A stretch of 64,000 bases of DNA from Alternaria dauci (GCF_042100115.1 NC_091272.1:124001-188000), one strand, 5' to 3'. Counted from the stretch's first letter, positions 11,016-24,329 are shown. Translations and numbers: made by a program. The notes: generated by a model not told the origin, from the letters alone.

Positions 11016-12069
11016 TGCGAGGGCAAAATACCGCAGCTGGCGGGGTGTTGTGAAGTGTTGGGTTTTGTTGAGCGGGTGGGCGCGCGTTCGGCGTGGGTGT
11101 CGAGGTTGCGGTGGTGTGCGGGTGGCAGGATACAGCCAAGTAGCCTATTCCGCGCGAGGTTGCGAGTGTAACGGAAGCGGAGGGAGTGTTTTGTGGTGGC
11201 GTGTCCGAGCAGCTAGCGCTGTGATGGGAGCGAGTGGTGAATGGCGTCGATGGGCGATGCGTCGATGCGACGGGTATCAGGACGCCGACGGGTGCCAAAA
11301 GAGGTCAATGGAGGGGCGGAGGGCAGGCGCAGAGTGAAGCGACAGACGACCGGCAGGCGGGAGCAGTGAGTGGTTGTGGTGGGTGTTGTGGTGAGTGTCG
11401 CGGTTGTGTGTTGCGACGACGGGGGGCGGGCGTGTGTGATGTGTGAAGTGTCTTGGTGACGGGGAGGCGTTTTAATAATGAAGCTTGGGGACGATCACGG
11501 CGGAGACATGCACGAGCTAGAGCAGCCGAGGGCTGGACGGGGGACCGAGTGCGGTGTGGGTGGGTGGTATGTGTGGTGGGCGAGGGCGAGGGCGAGGGCG
11601 TTGGCGTGGGAGCGTGTTGAGCGATACGAATGGCCGTCACGCTGCACAGCCTCTCTGCCGGGTTCCAGAAGGCTGCTGGGGGTGCCAAGACGTGGCACTT
11701 GCGGCAGGTGCGAATCGCAACGTCGGTACCACAATGGGCCGTCGACCGTCGACCATCAACAAGACGCTCCCACGCTCCGGCATGTGCTAACCAAGACGCC
11801 GCCCCCGACCGCACGACGCCCACACACTCGAGAGCGCGAGACGCTGCAGCGACGCTGAACCCCCCAGGAAATCGCATACTGCCGCCCGTCGTGTGCGTGC
11901 CCGGCCCCTCCTCCACCCTGCTCCCACCTCCCTCCTCTCACTTTTGCTGCCCCGAACGAGTGGCTGTTCGCTAGTCTGCCCGCGCCAACACCGGACACGT
12001 CGCCCACGACACTGCGAGACGGCCCTCTAACACGTCTGCCAGCACACCGCGGCCACGCCATCCCCAGAC
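11016..12069. promoter_or_regulatory. Divergent promoter/5' leader region, RHO2 / NST1
   Basis: About 1.05 kb, GC-rich, between two divergent regulatory genes. It includes four evenly spaced GGG runs at about 11578-11598. Long open frames here are low-complexity artefacts of high GC and have no domain features. Confidence 0.45.
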
Positions 12070-15000
12070 ATGGCCCAGGGCACCCGCGGGCCGACGCCGG
12101 CAACCATGGCGTCCAGCGGCACCGCGACGCACGATCCCACCCCGACGGCCGTGAACCGCAAGAAGCAGAAGCGACGGGAGAAGGAGGCCGCCAAGAGAGC
12201 CGCTCAGGAGCCGCCAGCGCCCGCCTCTGCGCCTGCGAGAAACGGCGTGTCGTCTGGTCATGCCGCTGCTGCTGCTGCTGCTCCTCGCCCCGGCCAGCAG
12301 CAACAGCAGCAGCACGCGGACCCCGAGCTGGACGAGCGGGCCTACGACGAGGGCGACTACTACTCGGACGACGACTACGAGCACGCGTACGGCACAAACG
12401 GCGACTACCAGCCAGCCTACAACCACGTGCCCGTGCGAGGCAGCACAAACAAAAAGTCGAGGCGGAAGAAGAAGGCGCCCTCCGCTCCGCCGCCGCCCCT
12501 CGACTACACGCAGCACGTCGCCTCACGCCTCAGCCCCGCACCCGCCCATGCCATGTCGCCCGCCCGCTCGGTCGCGCGCTCCGGCTCCAGACAGGACCGC
12601 ATATGGAACACGACCATGCAGGACGAGCGCGACCGCATACGCGACTTCTGGCTGTCCCTCGGCGAGGAAGAGCGCAAGTCGCTCGTCAAGATTGAAAAGG
12701 AGGCGGTGCTGCGCAAGATGAAGGAGCAGCAGAAGCACTCGTGCAGCTGCACCGTCTGCGGGCGCAAGCGCACCGCCATCGAGGAGGAGCTCGAGGTGCT
12801 ATATGATGCCTACTATGAGGAACTCGAGCAGTACGCCCACCACCAGCAAGACGTCGGTCGTTTCATTCCCGAGGCTAATTATGGTTATGCGTCCAGTGCT
12901 CCCCATCACCCGCGCCCCATGCTCAACTCCCACCCCCACCCTCCCCCCGGCACCTACGACGACGACGACGACGACGACGGCGAAGAGTACGACTCTGGCG
13001 AGGACGACGACGAAGACTCGGAATACGACAGCGAGATCTCGTCCGAAGGCGACTACAGCTCCGGCGAGCCCAGTCTGCCGCCTGAGCCCTCCGACTTTCT
13101 CCAGTTTGGCAGCAGTCTGCAGGTCAAAGGTATGCATTTTCCTAGACCCCTCCTGGGAGCATGCTGATTCATCCGTCTAGGTGGCATACTTACCGTTGCT
13201 GACGATTTGCTCAAGAACGACGGGAAAAAGTTCATCGAGATGATGGAGCAGCTCGCCGAGCGTAGAATGCAACGAGAAGAAGATGCCCAGGTCCAGGCTC
13301 ATCCAGGTGCCCAGCATCGCTCCTACAGCGGTCACAGTCACAGCGCCCCGCCGCCCGACGAAGACGACTACGACGACGAGGGCGAGGACGAGGAAGAGTA
13401 CGACGACGACGACTACGAGGAGGACGAAGAGGACGAGGAAGTGCGTATCTGAAGTTGGCGTGTCTGTCTGCAACTAACCCCGCCAGGGCGCCATGACCGA
13501 GGAGCAACGCATGGAGGAGGGCCGACGCATGTTCCAGATCTTTGCAGCGCGCATGTTTGAGCAGAGAGTGCTCCAGGCGTATCGAGAAAAGGTGGCCGCA
13601 GAAAGACAGCAAAAGTTACTCGAAGAACTAGCAGAAGAGGACGTGCGGAAAGACGCAAAAGAGGCCAAGAAAGCAAAGGAGGCCCAGAAGCGAAAGGAGA
13701 AAAAGGACAAGCAGAGGCAGCTAAAGGCAGAGCAGGAAGCGAAGAAGGAGGCCGAACGCGCAGCCAAAGAGGCCGAGGCCAAGGCTGCAGAAGAGAAGCG
13801 GCTCGAGGAACAGCGCAAGAAGCGCGAAGAGCAGCGGAAAAAGAAAGAGGCCGAACGCAAAGCGCAAGAGGAGGAGAAGCAGCGCAAGGAGGCCGAGCGT
13901 CTGAAGCGACAGCAGGAAGAACGCGAGCGCCAGCAGGAAGCCGAGAGGAAAGCACGAGAACAGAAAGCACTCGAGAAAAAGGCCAAGGACGAGGCGAAAC
14001 GCAAGGAACGCGAAGAGCGAGAAGCGAAAGAGAAGGAGGCCAAGGAGAAGAAGGCCCAGGAGGAAAAGGAGCGCAGGGAACGCGACTCGAAACTCAAGGT
14101 CGACAAGAACCGCACGGCCAAGGAGGACCAAGCCGCCGCTGCTGCTGCACACAATGCTATAGCTGGAGCGAAGAAGTCGTCACAGCCAGCAGTCGCGGTG
14201 CCTCCCCAGTTGCTGAAGCAGAACTCGTCTGCTGGAATGCCCTCGCCACTTGTTACGCCGGCTGTACCAAAGGCCCCAACACCCAGCCGGCCACGCCAGA
14301 CGTCGCACCAAACCTCCCACAGCTCATCTCCCAAGACGCCTCACGCTACGCTGGGAGCGAGCAAGTCAACATCCCCCAACTCTCAGTTGCCGAACCCGTC
14401 AATACCAAGGTCCATCTTGACCAAAGCACCAATCCCACAGCAAGGCATGTCTAATCTGCATGGCCAGCCGACTTCTCCGATGCCTCCTATGGGACCGCCA
14501 CCGGGCATGCAAGGGCCACCAGGACTCGCAATGGGCAGCCTGCCACCAGGCCTAAATGGCTTTCCTGGCCATACTTCCATGATGCCCGGGATGATGGGCC
14601 CCCGTCCAAACATGCCATTTTACCCCCAGCCCGCGCCCCAGAGTTTCCGTGGCTTCCCACCACCGGGCATGCACACACCAGGCGCCCTTCCCATCGGCCG
14701 TGGTGGTTTTCCAATGGATGGACCACCGGGGTTTCCAGCACCTCCTGGCTTTACCGCCCCGATGCCGACCGCGTTTTCAATGGGCATGCCGACGCATTCC
14801 AGACAGGGAAGTGGATCGTTTGAGAGACTGTCGAATGAGAGCCCTATTACAGGGCCGTCCGCTCAGCCCATTCAACGACCTACACCTATCAAGCGTCCAA
14901 GCAGTGTAAAGGAAGACGGTCAGCAAACCGGGAGCGATGTAGATGAACTCGCGAACCACCTCGGCAGCAAAGCCTTGCTGGACGATGACGACGATATACC

Positions 15001-15679
15001 CGAGCTACCTGAGAACAGACGCCCGAGCATGCAACAACACGGTTCCGTGCGCGCGCCTTCCTTTGGATTCGCGGATATCCCCGGTAGCCAATACGGGTCC
15101 TTTGGTGCACCAGGCGTGGGCGGTGGTAGTATCTGGGGCACGCCTCCGCTCGGCGGTTTCCACCCAGGTCCTGCGAGCGGCAGTGCTGGTAACTGGGGCA
15201 ACTCGCCCACATCCAACATGTTCACCTCGCCCTTTTCTCTGAACGGAGGTAGTAACGCAAGGGGCATGGAGCGCCACGCAAACGAACACCGCATCGTCTG
15301 GCTCCGCCGCACCATCTGCGCTGCATGCAAGACGCTCGGCCCCCGCGCCGCAGACACAGATGGCTACGTCGATGCAGCGGAAATCCACAGACAGGTCGAT
15401 GCAGCACGAGGCGCGCTGGACCCTGTGCCTGTCTCCATGGACGAGATGAGGGAAGCGTGTGATATTTTGGATGTCACGCATACGAATGGTGGTGGCACGC
15501 TCGAGTATAAAGAAGTGGAGAATGGCCAGCTGAGTGGAGTTAGGTTCACAGAGGGTGCGCTGGGAAATGCGTCTGCGCCGGTCGGGTTGGGCGAGATTGG
15601 GAGTCCGGTGCCGGGGCATAGTGTGCTTGCGGGCGGGTTTGGGGGGAGGTTTCCTGGGCTGGGGGCGCAGGGGTTTTGA
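12070..15679 (+). CDS. NST1: NST1-like stress response protein
   Basis: Exons 12070..13129, 13181..13440 and 13487..15679 encode 1170 aa. The order is: a basic Lys/Arg patch ([19 protein letters not shown]), a Gln/Ala tract, an Asp/Tyr acidic region, a conserved helical block ([20 protein letters not shown]) with [10 protein letters not shown], more acidic runs including poly-Asp, and a second conserved block ([20 protein letters not shown]). A very long Lys/Glu/Arg coiled coil follows (about residues 480-650), then a Pro/Gly/Met-rich tail and a C-terminal helical domain ([18 protein letters not shown]). This architecture is that of fungal Nst1, a negative regulator of salt tolerance that acts with splicing and RNA factors in yeast. 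The ATG at 12070 lies upstream of the basic patch; the ATG at 12106 is an alternative. Confidence 0.88.
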
Positions 15680-16773
15680 GTGAAAGGAGGAGGGGGGCGT
15701 GGCGGATGAGCTGGGTTGCTTGGGGAGGATGTGACGCTTTTGCTCTCTCTTTCCCCTTTTGAGCGCCTGGTTGGTTTTCTGTTTCTTTGTGTGGGAAGCT
15801 GTTGGACCGAGTAAAAACTTGTTGGTGGTGTGCTACTCTTCTTTTCTGGCACGCAGCGTTCTTCTGGGTCATGTCTTGATTGACGGGACTTCACTGCAAA
15901 TAGTCTGGTCTTCTTCCCCTTGTCTCATTTTTTGCAAGGAGAGGTAATTGAGTTGGTTCGAGTGGCAGGATGTGTGTTTGGACTGATGGATGTGATGTGA
16001 AATCTTGGTAACGACGTTGTATTCGAAGATAACTTTTTGTATGTTGTCTCAGTGGTGGCTATAGTTACTAGCTTACGTCATGCAGAGACGTGACTACGAC
16101 GCCTTTACAGTGCATGCATGGGACGACACCACAGCTTCCCCTTCCGAACAAGATAGTTGCGCAAGAAGGAATGTAGTTCGTATTCTAGATTCTTCTACAT
16201 TGAACGGGTAGCAGCGGATATACTTCCAAACTCTATCACCGCCGGAAACGTGGTTGCTCGTCGCATGTTGACAACGACATGGTACGAGAGAGGAGCGGTC
16301 AAGCTCTCCGCTTGGTTGGCAAACCAGTGCGTGAGACGAAACCCCGCTATTGCTGTGACATGGCATGGCACGGCATGGAAAAGGAATATGGAGAAAATTG
16401 GTAGAGGTATTATCATGGCGTGTTTGAATGGCTTTTAGACGAGTAGATTGCATGCTCTGGGTGAGTGAAGAGCGGATAGCTGGATACAAGACCTAAGAAT
16501 AGGACATGAGAGATGGAGAGTGAAAATGTGTTAGTCAGGCACGCATCATGGCCAACAGGGCATGCAGCCCTGCATGCATCATCCCTGCTAGCGTGCAAGG
16601 ACGGCGGGGTCAAGAGGAGAAGAGCCTCATAGCTTCAGCTTCCAGCTCAGCTCAGCTAGCTATAGAAATACAGGACCGCATTCTCATCTTTTCTGATTTT
16701 ACCGATTCTGCCATCACTACCACCGGCTTGTTTTCCACGACCCGTTACGCTTTCTTGTTTAACACACGCAAAC
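15680..16773. other. Intergenic region, NST1 to PCM1
   Basis: This 1.09-kb stretch carries the NST1 3' end and the promoter and leader of the mutase gene, with pyrimidine-rich sequence just before the ATG at 16774. No additional gene is supported. Confidence 0.4.
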
Positions 16774-18558
16774 ATGTCCGACCCCATCGCTGACGCTGCG
16801 CAAAAACATCCTGCGCCCGAGGGTGTCGTGTACACGTATGGTACAGCGGGTTTTCGTACAAAAGCAGAGGTGCTGGATTCGGTGCTTACACGTGCTGGTC
16901 TGATTGCGGCGCTGAGGTCAAGGTCGCTGAAGGGGAAATGGATTGGCGTTATGATTACGGCTTCGCACAATCCGCCTCAGGATAATGGTGTGAAGCTTGT
17001 TGAGCCGATGGTAGGTTTCCTCTCTCTCCCTACCTTCTTCCGATGACAGAGAAAAGGGACATGGCTAACGCTATGTGCACCAGGGCAACATGCTCCAAGA
17101 AGACTGGGAAATCCTCAGCACCAAAATGGCCAACCAGGCCACTCCCGCCGATGTATCAAAATACTACGCCGACATTGCCGCACAGCACAAAATCGATCTC
17201 GACAACACGCCTGCCCGCGTCGTCGTCGCACGGGACACACGTGCCTCTGGCTCGCGCCTCCTCGAGTGTCTCAAAGACGGGCTCGACAGCGCGGGCGCCG
17301 AGACAAAGGACTATGGGTTCCTTACCACGCCGCAGCTGCATTACATGGTGCGGTGTCTGAACACCGAGGGGACGAAGGATGCGTACGGGGAGCCGACGGA
17401 GAAGGGGTACTATGAGAAGTTTGGGAAGGCGTTCAAGACGGCGTTGATGGGGAAAGTGCCGCAGGGGGGTTTGACGGTGGATTGTGCGAATGGGGTTGGG
17501 GGGCCGGCGGTGAATAAGTTGGTCAAGTATTTGCCGGGGAAGGAGGAGGGTGGGTTGGAGATTGCGGTTATCAATGATAATGTGATTAAGCCGGAGAGCT
17601 TGAATGTCGATGTAAGTCCCCTCCTCCCCTCTTTCCTCTTTCCACTACCATCTCTGTTGAGGAAGAAGAAGAAGGAGTATGTTAATGGCTGTGATAGTGC
17701 GGCGCAGACTACGTCAAAACCAACCAACGCGCCCCTCCCTCATCCAAAGCCGGCCCCGGCGACCGTTGCTGCTCTCTCGACGGCGACGCCGACCGCGTCG
17801 TGTACTACTTTAAAGACGAAAAGAACGTCTTCCGCCTCCTCGACGGCGACCGCATCGCCACGCTCGTCGCCTCTTTCCTCGGCGACCTCGTGCGTGCCAG
17901 CAATCTGTCCGACAAGCTCAAAATCGGCGTCGTGCAAACTGCTTACGCAAACGGCGCGGCGACAAAGTACGTCGAAGAGAATCTGAAATTGAAAGTCGAG
18001 TGCACGCCCACGGGCGTCAAGTACTTGCATCATGCGGCTGAGAAGATGGATATTGGTGTTTATTTCGAGGCGAATGGACACGGCACGGTCATCTTCTCGC
18101 AGGACACATTGGCCACGATTGCGAGCCATGAGCCACGGAACCCGGGCGAAAAGGAAGCACTAGATGTGCTGCGTGCGTGCATCGAGCTCATCAATCAAGC
18201 CGTCGGCGACGCGCTCTCGGATTTCTTGCTCGTCGAAGTGGTCCTTGCGCATAAGCACTGGGGGCCCCAGGAGTGGCTGTCTACGTACACGGATCTGCCT
18301 AACCGCCTGTTGAAAGTGTTGGTGAAGGATCGTACGGTGTTTAAGACGACGGATGCGGAGAGGAGGTTGACGAGTCCGGAGGGGTTGCAGGGGCTGATTG
18401 ATAGGGAGGTGCAGAAGGTGAGACAAGGGAGGAGTTTTGCGCGCGCGAGTGGAACGGAGGATGCGGTGAGGGTGTATGCGGAGGCGGAGACGAAGGCTGA
18501 GGCGGAGGATTTGGCGAGGAAGGTGGCGGGACTTGTGGAGGGTGCGGGGGGCAAGTAG
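16774..18558 (+). CDS. PCM1: Phosphoacetylglucosamine mutase
   Basis: Exons 16774..17010, 17084..17611 and 17698..18558 encode 541 aa. The enzyme interconverts GlcNAc-6-P and GlcNAc-1-P in the UDP-GlcNAc pathway, which supplies chitin, N-glycans and GPI anchors. The phosphoserine loop [11 protein letters not shown] (about residue 67), the metal-binding [10 protein letters not shown], the substrate loop FEANGHGTV and the phosphate-binding [15 protein letters not shown] are all present and in order. The length matches AGM1/PCM1. Intron 2 ends at a TAG immediately before TGCGGCGCAGAC, which restores the [10 protein letters not shown] segment. A tempting later AG would lose these residues. Confidence 0.95.
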
Positions 18559-20000
18559 GGGGTGAGGCTTGGGGATGTGTATGGGAAGATGGGGAATGAA
18601 AAATAGATCTGGGAGAAGTAGAAATTAGAAATGCCGTTGGGAGTTCTTTCGAGTACAAGTAGGATGCTTGGAGTGCTGTGTTTGTCTAGGATACAATGAT
18701 GTCTGTAGGCTCTTTGAGGGTAGCAATCATGGTGATGGGTGGCTTTGGTGTTGATTCACGAACGGCATCAGTCGATGCAGGCACATACGATTATGCAAGG
18801 CGACTTGACAATATCGTGATACTGCTCACGTGAAACTGACTTTAGAGATATTCGTTGTGGTGCTATGACCACAAGAAAAAGCAACGATGGATACCATTAT
18901 AGTACAGCAGGGTAATAAGTGCACCCGTAGACCCAGCTTCTTGCTAAACGACATTTATCATGGGTTTTGGCTGCAAGATTCAGCAGTCGAGATCTATATT
19001 ATCAGCAGATACTCGACCAACTCGTCTCGAAGTAATTGTACCTCAACGGTATTCTGACCCTCATCACCCACTCTCCTCGACCAGTATCAACACTGACAGG
19101 GCACCGGTCCTTCAATCCAGCTCTGCCAATCACACTCCACGTCGCCCACGAATCTTAAGCATGAACGTGGCCCATCTCCTATGCGCCGAAACATGCATAT
19201 TTGAAACGGGCAAGTGGGCAGCCTCATCCGAAGAGGCGCCTGCACCGCCACACAAGTCATCGAGTTATGCATGGTCCATAATGTTGAACAACCAGATGCA
19301 TGTCGAGAGCGGAGCAGTGCACAACAACCTTCCACGTTGATGCTCTCCGCAAACCAAACCCCTCGGTGCTAAGGGGCGATTATGTCCTCTTTTCTTTCCC
19401 TTCCCAACAGCTCGCATGGCGTGGCCAGGCCTAGACGCCAAAAATAAAATCAACCCGCCAGCGCTGCCAGAGCCGCGTAAACGGCGCGTCGAGGCAGCGA
19501 ATCAGAGCACGTGCCTGAGACGCCATGACGACTCGCCGGCAAGCGAACCCTTGCCGATTTTCCCTTTGGACCTGACAGGGATCAACGGCCCTTTTCCCTT
19601 TGCACCTGCGCTATCCGCTTTCACTTTGAGGGACGCGACGACGCTCGTGTTCTCTCTCACTACTGTTGCCGTTACTACTACCACTGCTTGTCTCTTGGCT
19701 TTCTTTACTCTGTACACTCGTTCTACTTAGCGCATATACCCCCCACGTTTTCTTTGTTTGTCGAGACTGAAAGAGGAACCGGTTACGACCACCAGCGCAC
19801 TTTACGAGAGAGCGGTGCGCAAGAGCAGGATCATCGCTCGAAGACATGCGCTGAGCTGTCTGACGCAAGATCGACCCTCGATACGAACGCTCGTTGACGT
19901 GCACACGTAACACGTGCTACACCCACCCCATTCACAACGCTCATTACACACACCACATTCGCTGCGCACGTTACACCCCCTCCACTGCGCCGCACTCGCT
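18559..20000. other. Intergenic region (1.44 kb)
   Basis: The stretch holds the 3' end of the mutase gene and the upstream region of the channel gene. Open frames here show no signal peptide, domain or splice continuity. The last 300 bp are C/A-rich, as expected for a leader. Confidence 0.4.
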
Positions 20001-23000
20001 ATGGCCTCACCACCGAATATGCTGCTCCGGCGGGACCTGAGCATAGAGCAAAAGTTTGAGCAATTGATGTCGGACAATCCACTAGGCGCCTCGGTACATC
20101 CAACCCCAAGCCATTGCATGCATGCATGTCTGACCACTCCAGGTATCCCAAGATTCAGTCCTTATCGCTATCGGCACATCCTTTGGCATCACCGCCGCCA
20201 TCTTCGTCCTCTTCCTTATACTACGCCCTTTTAATACCATTGTGTACGCGCCCCGCCTCCGACACACCGACGAGAAGCACCGCCCCCCGCCTCTAGACAA
20301 GTCGCTGTTTGCGTGGTACCATCCCGTCTTCAAGACGAACGAACCAGAGTATGTCGAGAAGATTGGGCTCGATGCGACCATCTTCCTGCGCTTCTCGCGC
20401 ATGTGCAGGAACATGTTCGTTGTCCTCGCCATTGTGGGCTGCGCCATCATCGTCCCCGTCAACGTAATAAAGTCGGTGGAATTCCAAAAGAACTTTGACG
20501 GAGACATGTCAGGCAAGGTCATCTTCCTGATGACGCCTAGGGATCTGTTTGGCCGGGTGTTCTGGGCGTTTGTCGTGCTGGCATACATCATCGACATTAT
20601 CGTGTGCGGCTTCTTGTGGTGGATGTACCGTGCGGTGCACCGGCTGAGACGCCAGTACCTCGAGCACCCGGACTACCAGAACAGTCTGTATGCACGCACG
20701 CTGATGATTACAGATATCAACCGCAGCTTTCGAAGCGACCAGGGTATCGTCGAGATTACGGATAGCTTGAAGACGACGCCCGAGGTGCCGCGCGCGTCCA
20801 TTGGGCGCAATGTAAGGGACCTCCCAGACCTCATCGAAGCGCACGAGGAAGCCGTCATGGAACTGGAAACGGTTCTGGCGAAATACCTAAAGAATCCGAA
20901 CAAACTCCCCGCCGAACGACCCCTGTGTACCCCCTCGAAGAAGGACCCAGAGTACACGGACCGATCGCAAAAAGTGGATGCAATCGATTACCTGACAGCA
21001 CGCATCCAGCGCCTGGAAACCAAGATCAAAGAAGTCCGCGAGACAATCGACAAGCGCGATGCTCTATCGTACGGATTCGCCAGCTACGAGACCATCGACT
21101 CGGCACACATGGTCGCCTTCGCCGCGCGCAGCAAACACGTCAAAGGCACCACGGTGCGCCTCGCCCCCAAGCCCAAAGACATCATCTGGAAGAACCTGAC
21201 GCTGGACCCCAAAACGCGGCGTTGGAGGCGCATCGTGAACAATTTCTGGATCACGCTGCTCACACTGCTGTACTTTATCCCCAACGCCCTCATCGCCGTC
21301 TTCCTCTCCAAGCTCAGCAATCTCGGCTTCGTGTGGCCAGACTTCCAGGTTGAACTCGCCAAGCACGCCGATTTCTGGGCCGTGGTACAGGGTCTCGCTG
21401 CGCCGGCTCTCACGTCGCTGTTCTACTACTTCCTGCCCATTATTTTCCGGCGGTTGAGTATCAAAGCGGGTGACCAGACCAAGACGAGTCGGGAAAGACA
21501 TGTCACAGCGCAGTTGTACGCCTTCTTTGTCTTTAACAATCTCTTCGTCTTCTCGCTCTTCAGCGCGGTGTTTGGCATGATTGTCATGATTGTCAACCTC
21601 GCGGCGGAGCAACACGTTCCGTTTATGGATATCTTGCGGTCCATTGCCTTTTTCGACACGACGATGCGCACGCTGTGCGAAGTCAGTCCGTTTTGGGTCA
21701 CGTGGCTCGTGCAGCGCAATCTGGGCGCTGCGATTGATCTCGCGCAAGCGGTCAATCTCGCGTGGGGCAGTTTCTCCCGCAAGTTTCTGAATCCGACGCC
21801 GCGGGAGCTGATTTCGAGAACCGCGCCGCCGCCGTTTGATTATGCGAGTTATTATAATTATTTTTTGTTTTACTCGACGGTGGCGTTGTGCTTTGCGCCG
21901 TTGCAGCCGATTACGTTGGTTATTGTTGCTATTTATTTTACGTTGGATAGCTGGATGAAGAAGTATTTGTTGATGTAGGTCTTGTCAGCATATACCCACG
22001 AAGATACAGGTTGCTAACGATGGTGGGATAGGTACGTCTTCTGCACCAAAAACGAATCCGGTGGCGCATTCTGGCGCATCCTCTTCAACCGCATGCTCGT
22101 CGGCACGTTCCTGTCCAACTGCATCGTCGCGCTCCTCGTCGTCGCCCGCGGCTACGACTCCAAATGGAACATGCTGGCTGCCATGGCGCCTCTACCCCTC
22201 GGCCTCATCGCCTTCAAGTTCTATTGCAAAAACACATTTGACCACTCGCTCAAGTACTACACCCAGGGTACCCGGACTAAAGGCACAGAAGCACCCACGC
22301 CCATTGATAAAGAGTCGCGCCGCAGAGACCGTGTCGCTGTGCGCTTTGGTCATCCCGCGTTGTACCAGAAATTGACGGTGCCAATGGTGCACGAGAAGAG
22401 TAAACACCTCCTCGCTGAAATCTACCGTGGCCGGCTCGATGGCGATGTGGGTGATAGCGCGGCGTTTAGTGATATTTATATGAAGCGCATGAGTAAAGAG
22501 CATCCTGGTAAGCCGGCGACAGCGGCACCGGCGCCCTTTGAGTTTGTCTCAGAGTCGAATATGGATTTTGAGAATTTTAAGAATAGACCGGAGTTTAGTG
22601 ATGAGCATGGGGGCGAGGGGTCAGTCTACGGCGGAAGTACGACGGGTGGTGCTGGGGGTCGACCGGATAGTCCAGGGGGTAGTAGTCACTGGGGCCGCGG
22701 CAGTGATCGAGGTCGTCCGTCTAGTCAAGACTCTCAGCGCACATTCAACACCGGAGAAGACCCGGGGGTTTTGTATCCCCAGGGCTACCATCAGACGCCG
22801 AGTGCGCTGAGGGATTATAGTCCGAGTCCGAGTCTGGATCTGAGGGCCGTGGATTCGAGGGATGAGGGTGGTGCGAGTCCATTTTATGAGATGGGTAGTG
22901 ATCAGGGGAGGTTGGTGTCGGGGGCGGCGCCCATGGGGATGGGGAGTGCGAGTGGGGGGCATAGGGGGCAGGAGCAGTATACGCCGTATAGTCCGAGTAG

Positions 23001-23031
23001 AGATGGGGCGAGGGATTATTTTGCGAGGTGA
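20001..23031 (+). CDS. CSC1/RSN1-like (DUF221) stress-gated cation channel
   Basis: Exons 20001..20093, 20143..21974 and 22032..23031 encode 974 aa. The family (OSCA/TMEM63/CSC1) comprises osmosensitive or mechanosensitive channels, some with scramblase-like activity, in plasma and internal membranes. An N-terminal TM segment (VLIAIGTSFGITAAIFVLFL) is followed by RPFNTIVYAPRL, the late-exocytosis N-terminal TM unit, and then a long cytosolic insert (TLMITDINRSFRSDQG, YGFASYETIDSAHMVAFAAR). The 7TM calcium-dependent channel core runs from about residue 360 (ITLLTLLYFIPNALIAVFLS). The C-terminal 200 residues are Gly/Ser-rich and probably disordered. The last intron splits an ATG codon, which restores LLMYVFCTKNESGG. 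Confidence 0.9.
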
Positions 23032-23603
23032 GGACGTGGAGAAGAGACGAGGGTAGTATGGCATATTGAGACGAATTTCTTTGAGTTTTTCGAAGAGTGC
23101 GGTTATAGATTTCCTTTTTCAAGCGGCATCAGCTGTGCGAGCGTGGCATGGCCTTGCGAAAGCGAAAAAGTCGTATTTAGGATAGAGCAGTGCATGCAGC
23201 ATTCTTAGATAAATACCAGGACCACAAGGTCTTTTTTTGCTTTATCAATAACTCTATTAGCGATGCGCACGCAATGCTCTGGCACTGCTATATACGTAAT
23301 TCTTAGGTTACAAGTTTCAGTACGGCTGCGTTTTGGATACAGTATCGTTCAAGGTCATTTCTTTAGTACGACTGTCCGTTCTCATTTATCTTTGCGCATA
23401 CTAAAGCTTTTCTACGCCGGGTGTTTTATCTCTTCCCCTTGTACCTCCTCTCCTCGCTTTGACCCCCCTAATTCAACTATACAATTTCTACTCTCCGCCC
23501 TACATCTTCCACCATTGTCCTCCACCCTCCAACTCAATGTCCAGCTCTCAACCTCCAACTCTCAACCTTCAACCCCCAAGGTTCACCATCCACCGTCCAC
23601 TCC
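23032..23603. other. Convergent intergenic region
   Basis: Pyrimidine-rich tracts at about 23430-23600 lie downstream of the channel gene. No gene was found. Confidence 0.4.
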
Positions 23604-24073
23604 TTAACTAGTACCACGGGTTGCACGTATATACCATCGATGACCGGCCGGAAGATGAAGGCAACGATTCTCGACTTGACCAGCCCTTACTTCAAACGAC
23701 TCCGAGAGGACGACGTTGGGATGGTTCGCAGCTGGCCCTTCTAGGTGGCCTTCAACCCAAAAGACCTGGTCAAGCAAGCCTTTGTTCCTTACGGTAAAGG
23801 TCGCAAGGTTGTTTTGAGGCCAGGTTGTGGCTAGGATGTTGACTTCTATTTCGGTGTTTGGGAAAAAAGCATCCGGGGCGCGTCCGGCACGGAGAACTTG
23901 CGTGATTTCTTGTCTACCGGTGTGGACTGGGTTGACATCAACGGGTCGGAAGAGAGACATGCATGAGCCTTGTCGGGCGACGAGAGATGGGGAGGGGAGG
24001 GGAGAGCTGTAGACGGCTGGAATACCGTCGCCAGCATCATCCAAAACCAAATGGCGGTGGCAAAGAGGAACAT
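23604..24073 (-). pseudogene. Secreted protein gene frameshifted in a 5-bp tandem repeat
   Basis: The ATG at 24073 opens a clear signal peptide (MFLFATAIWFWMMLATVF, then ALPSP). That frame runs only to 23846, without domain features. The other frame, entered at the repeat, gives LVARQGSCMSLFRPVDVN and continues for about 120 residues (ATTWPQNNLATFTVRNKGLL, DQVFWVEGHLE) to a stop at 23604. The switch falls at three tandem GGGGA units (23989-24003). Losing one unit makes 24073..23604 exactly 155 codons. So either this strain carries an extra repeat unit that breaks the gene, or expression is switched by slippage. The protein family was not recognised. Confidence 0.6.
23989..24003. repeat. Three GGGGA tandem units inside a coding region
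   Basis: The 5-bp unit (TCCCC on the coding strand) is repeated three times at the start of the mature region of a secreted-protein gene. Each unit change shifts the frame by two, and one unit fewer joins the two coding frames. Confidence 0.8.
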
Positions 24074-24329
24074 GTTGAGTTCTTTGGATGTTTGACCTAG
24101 GGGTCCTAAAGATGTGGCAAAAAGTGTTGTTGTAAGGGATGATTGTAGCGGACTCAATACTGATTGATAGTGAGTTGCGAAAAGAGGTGCTCATGCCGTA
24201 TATTTATAATCGAGTAATTCTTATCCTTTTGTCACAGGCAGACTTCCCCAATGTCTGTCCAAGTCAACAATGCCTGTTCAAAATTGAACTATTCTCGTAG
24301 TAGTCATTTGTTCCAGCTTGAAGTTCGGC

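Noticed and set aside
11756..12526. 256-codon minus-strand frame over the NST1 5' end
   Set aside because: Arg/Ala/Ser-rich high-GC shadow of the NST1 exon.
13413..14334. Long open frames antisense to the NST1 coiled coil
   Set aside because: Low-complexity Ser/Ala/Arg/Leu sequence mirroring the Lys/Glu-rich codons of NST1; no independent domain.
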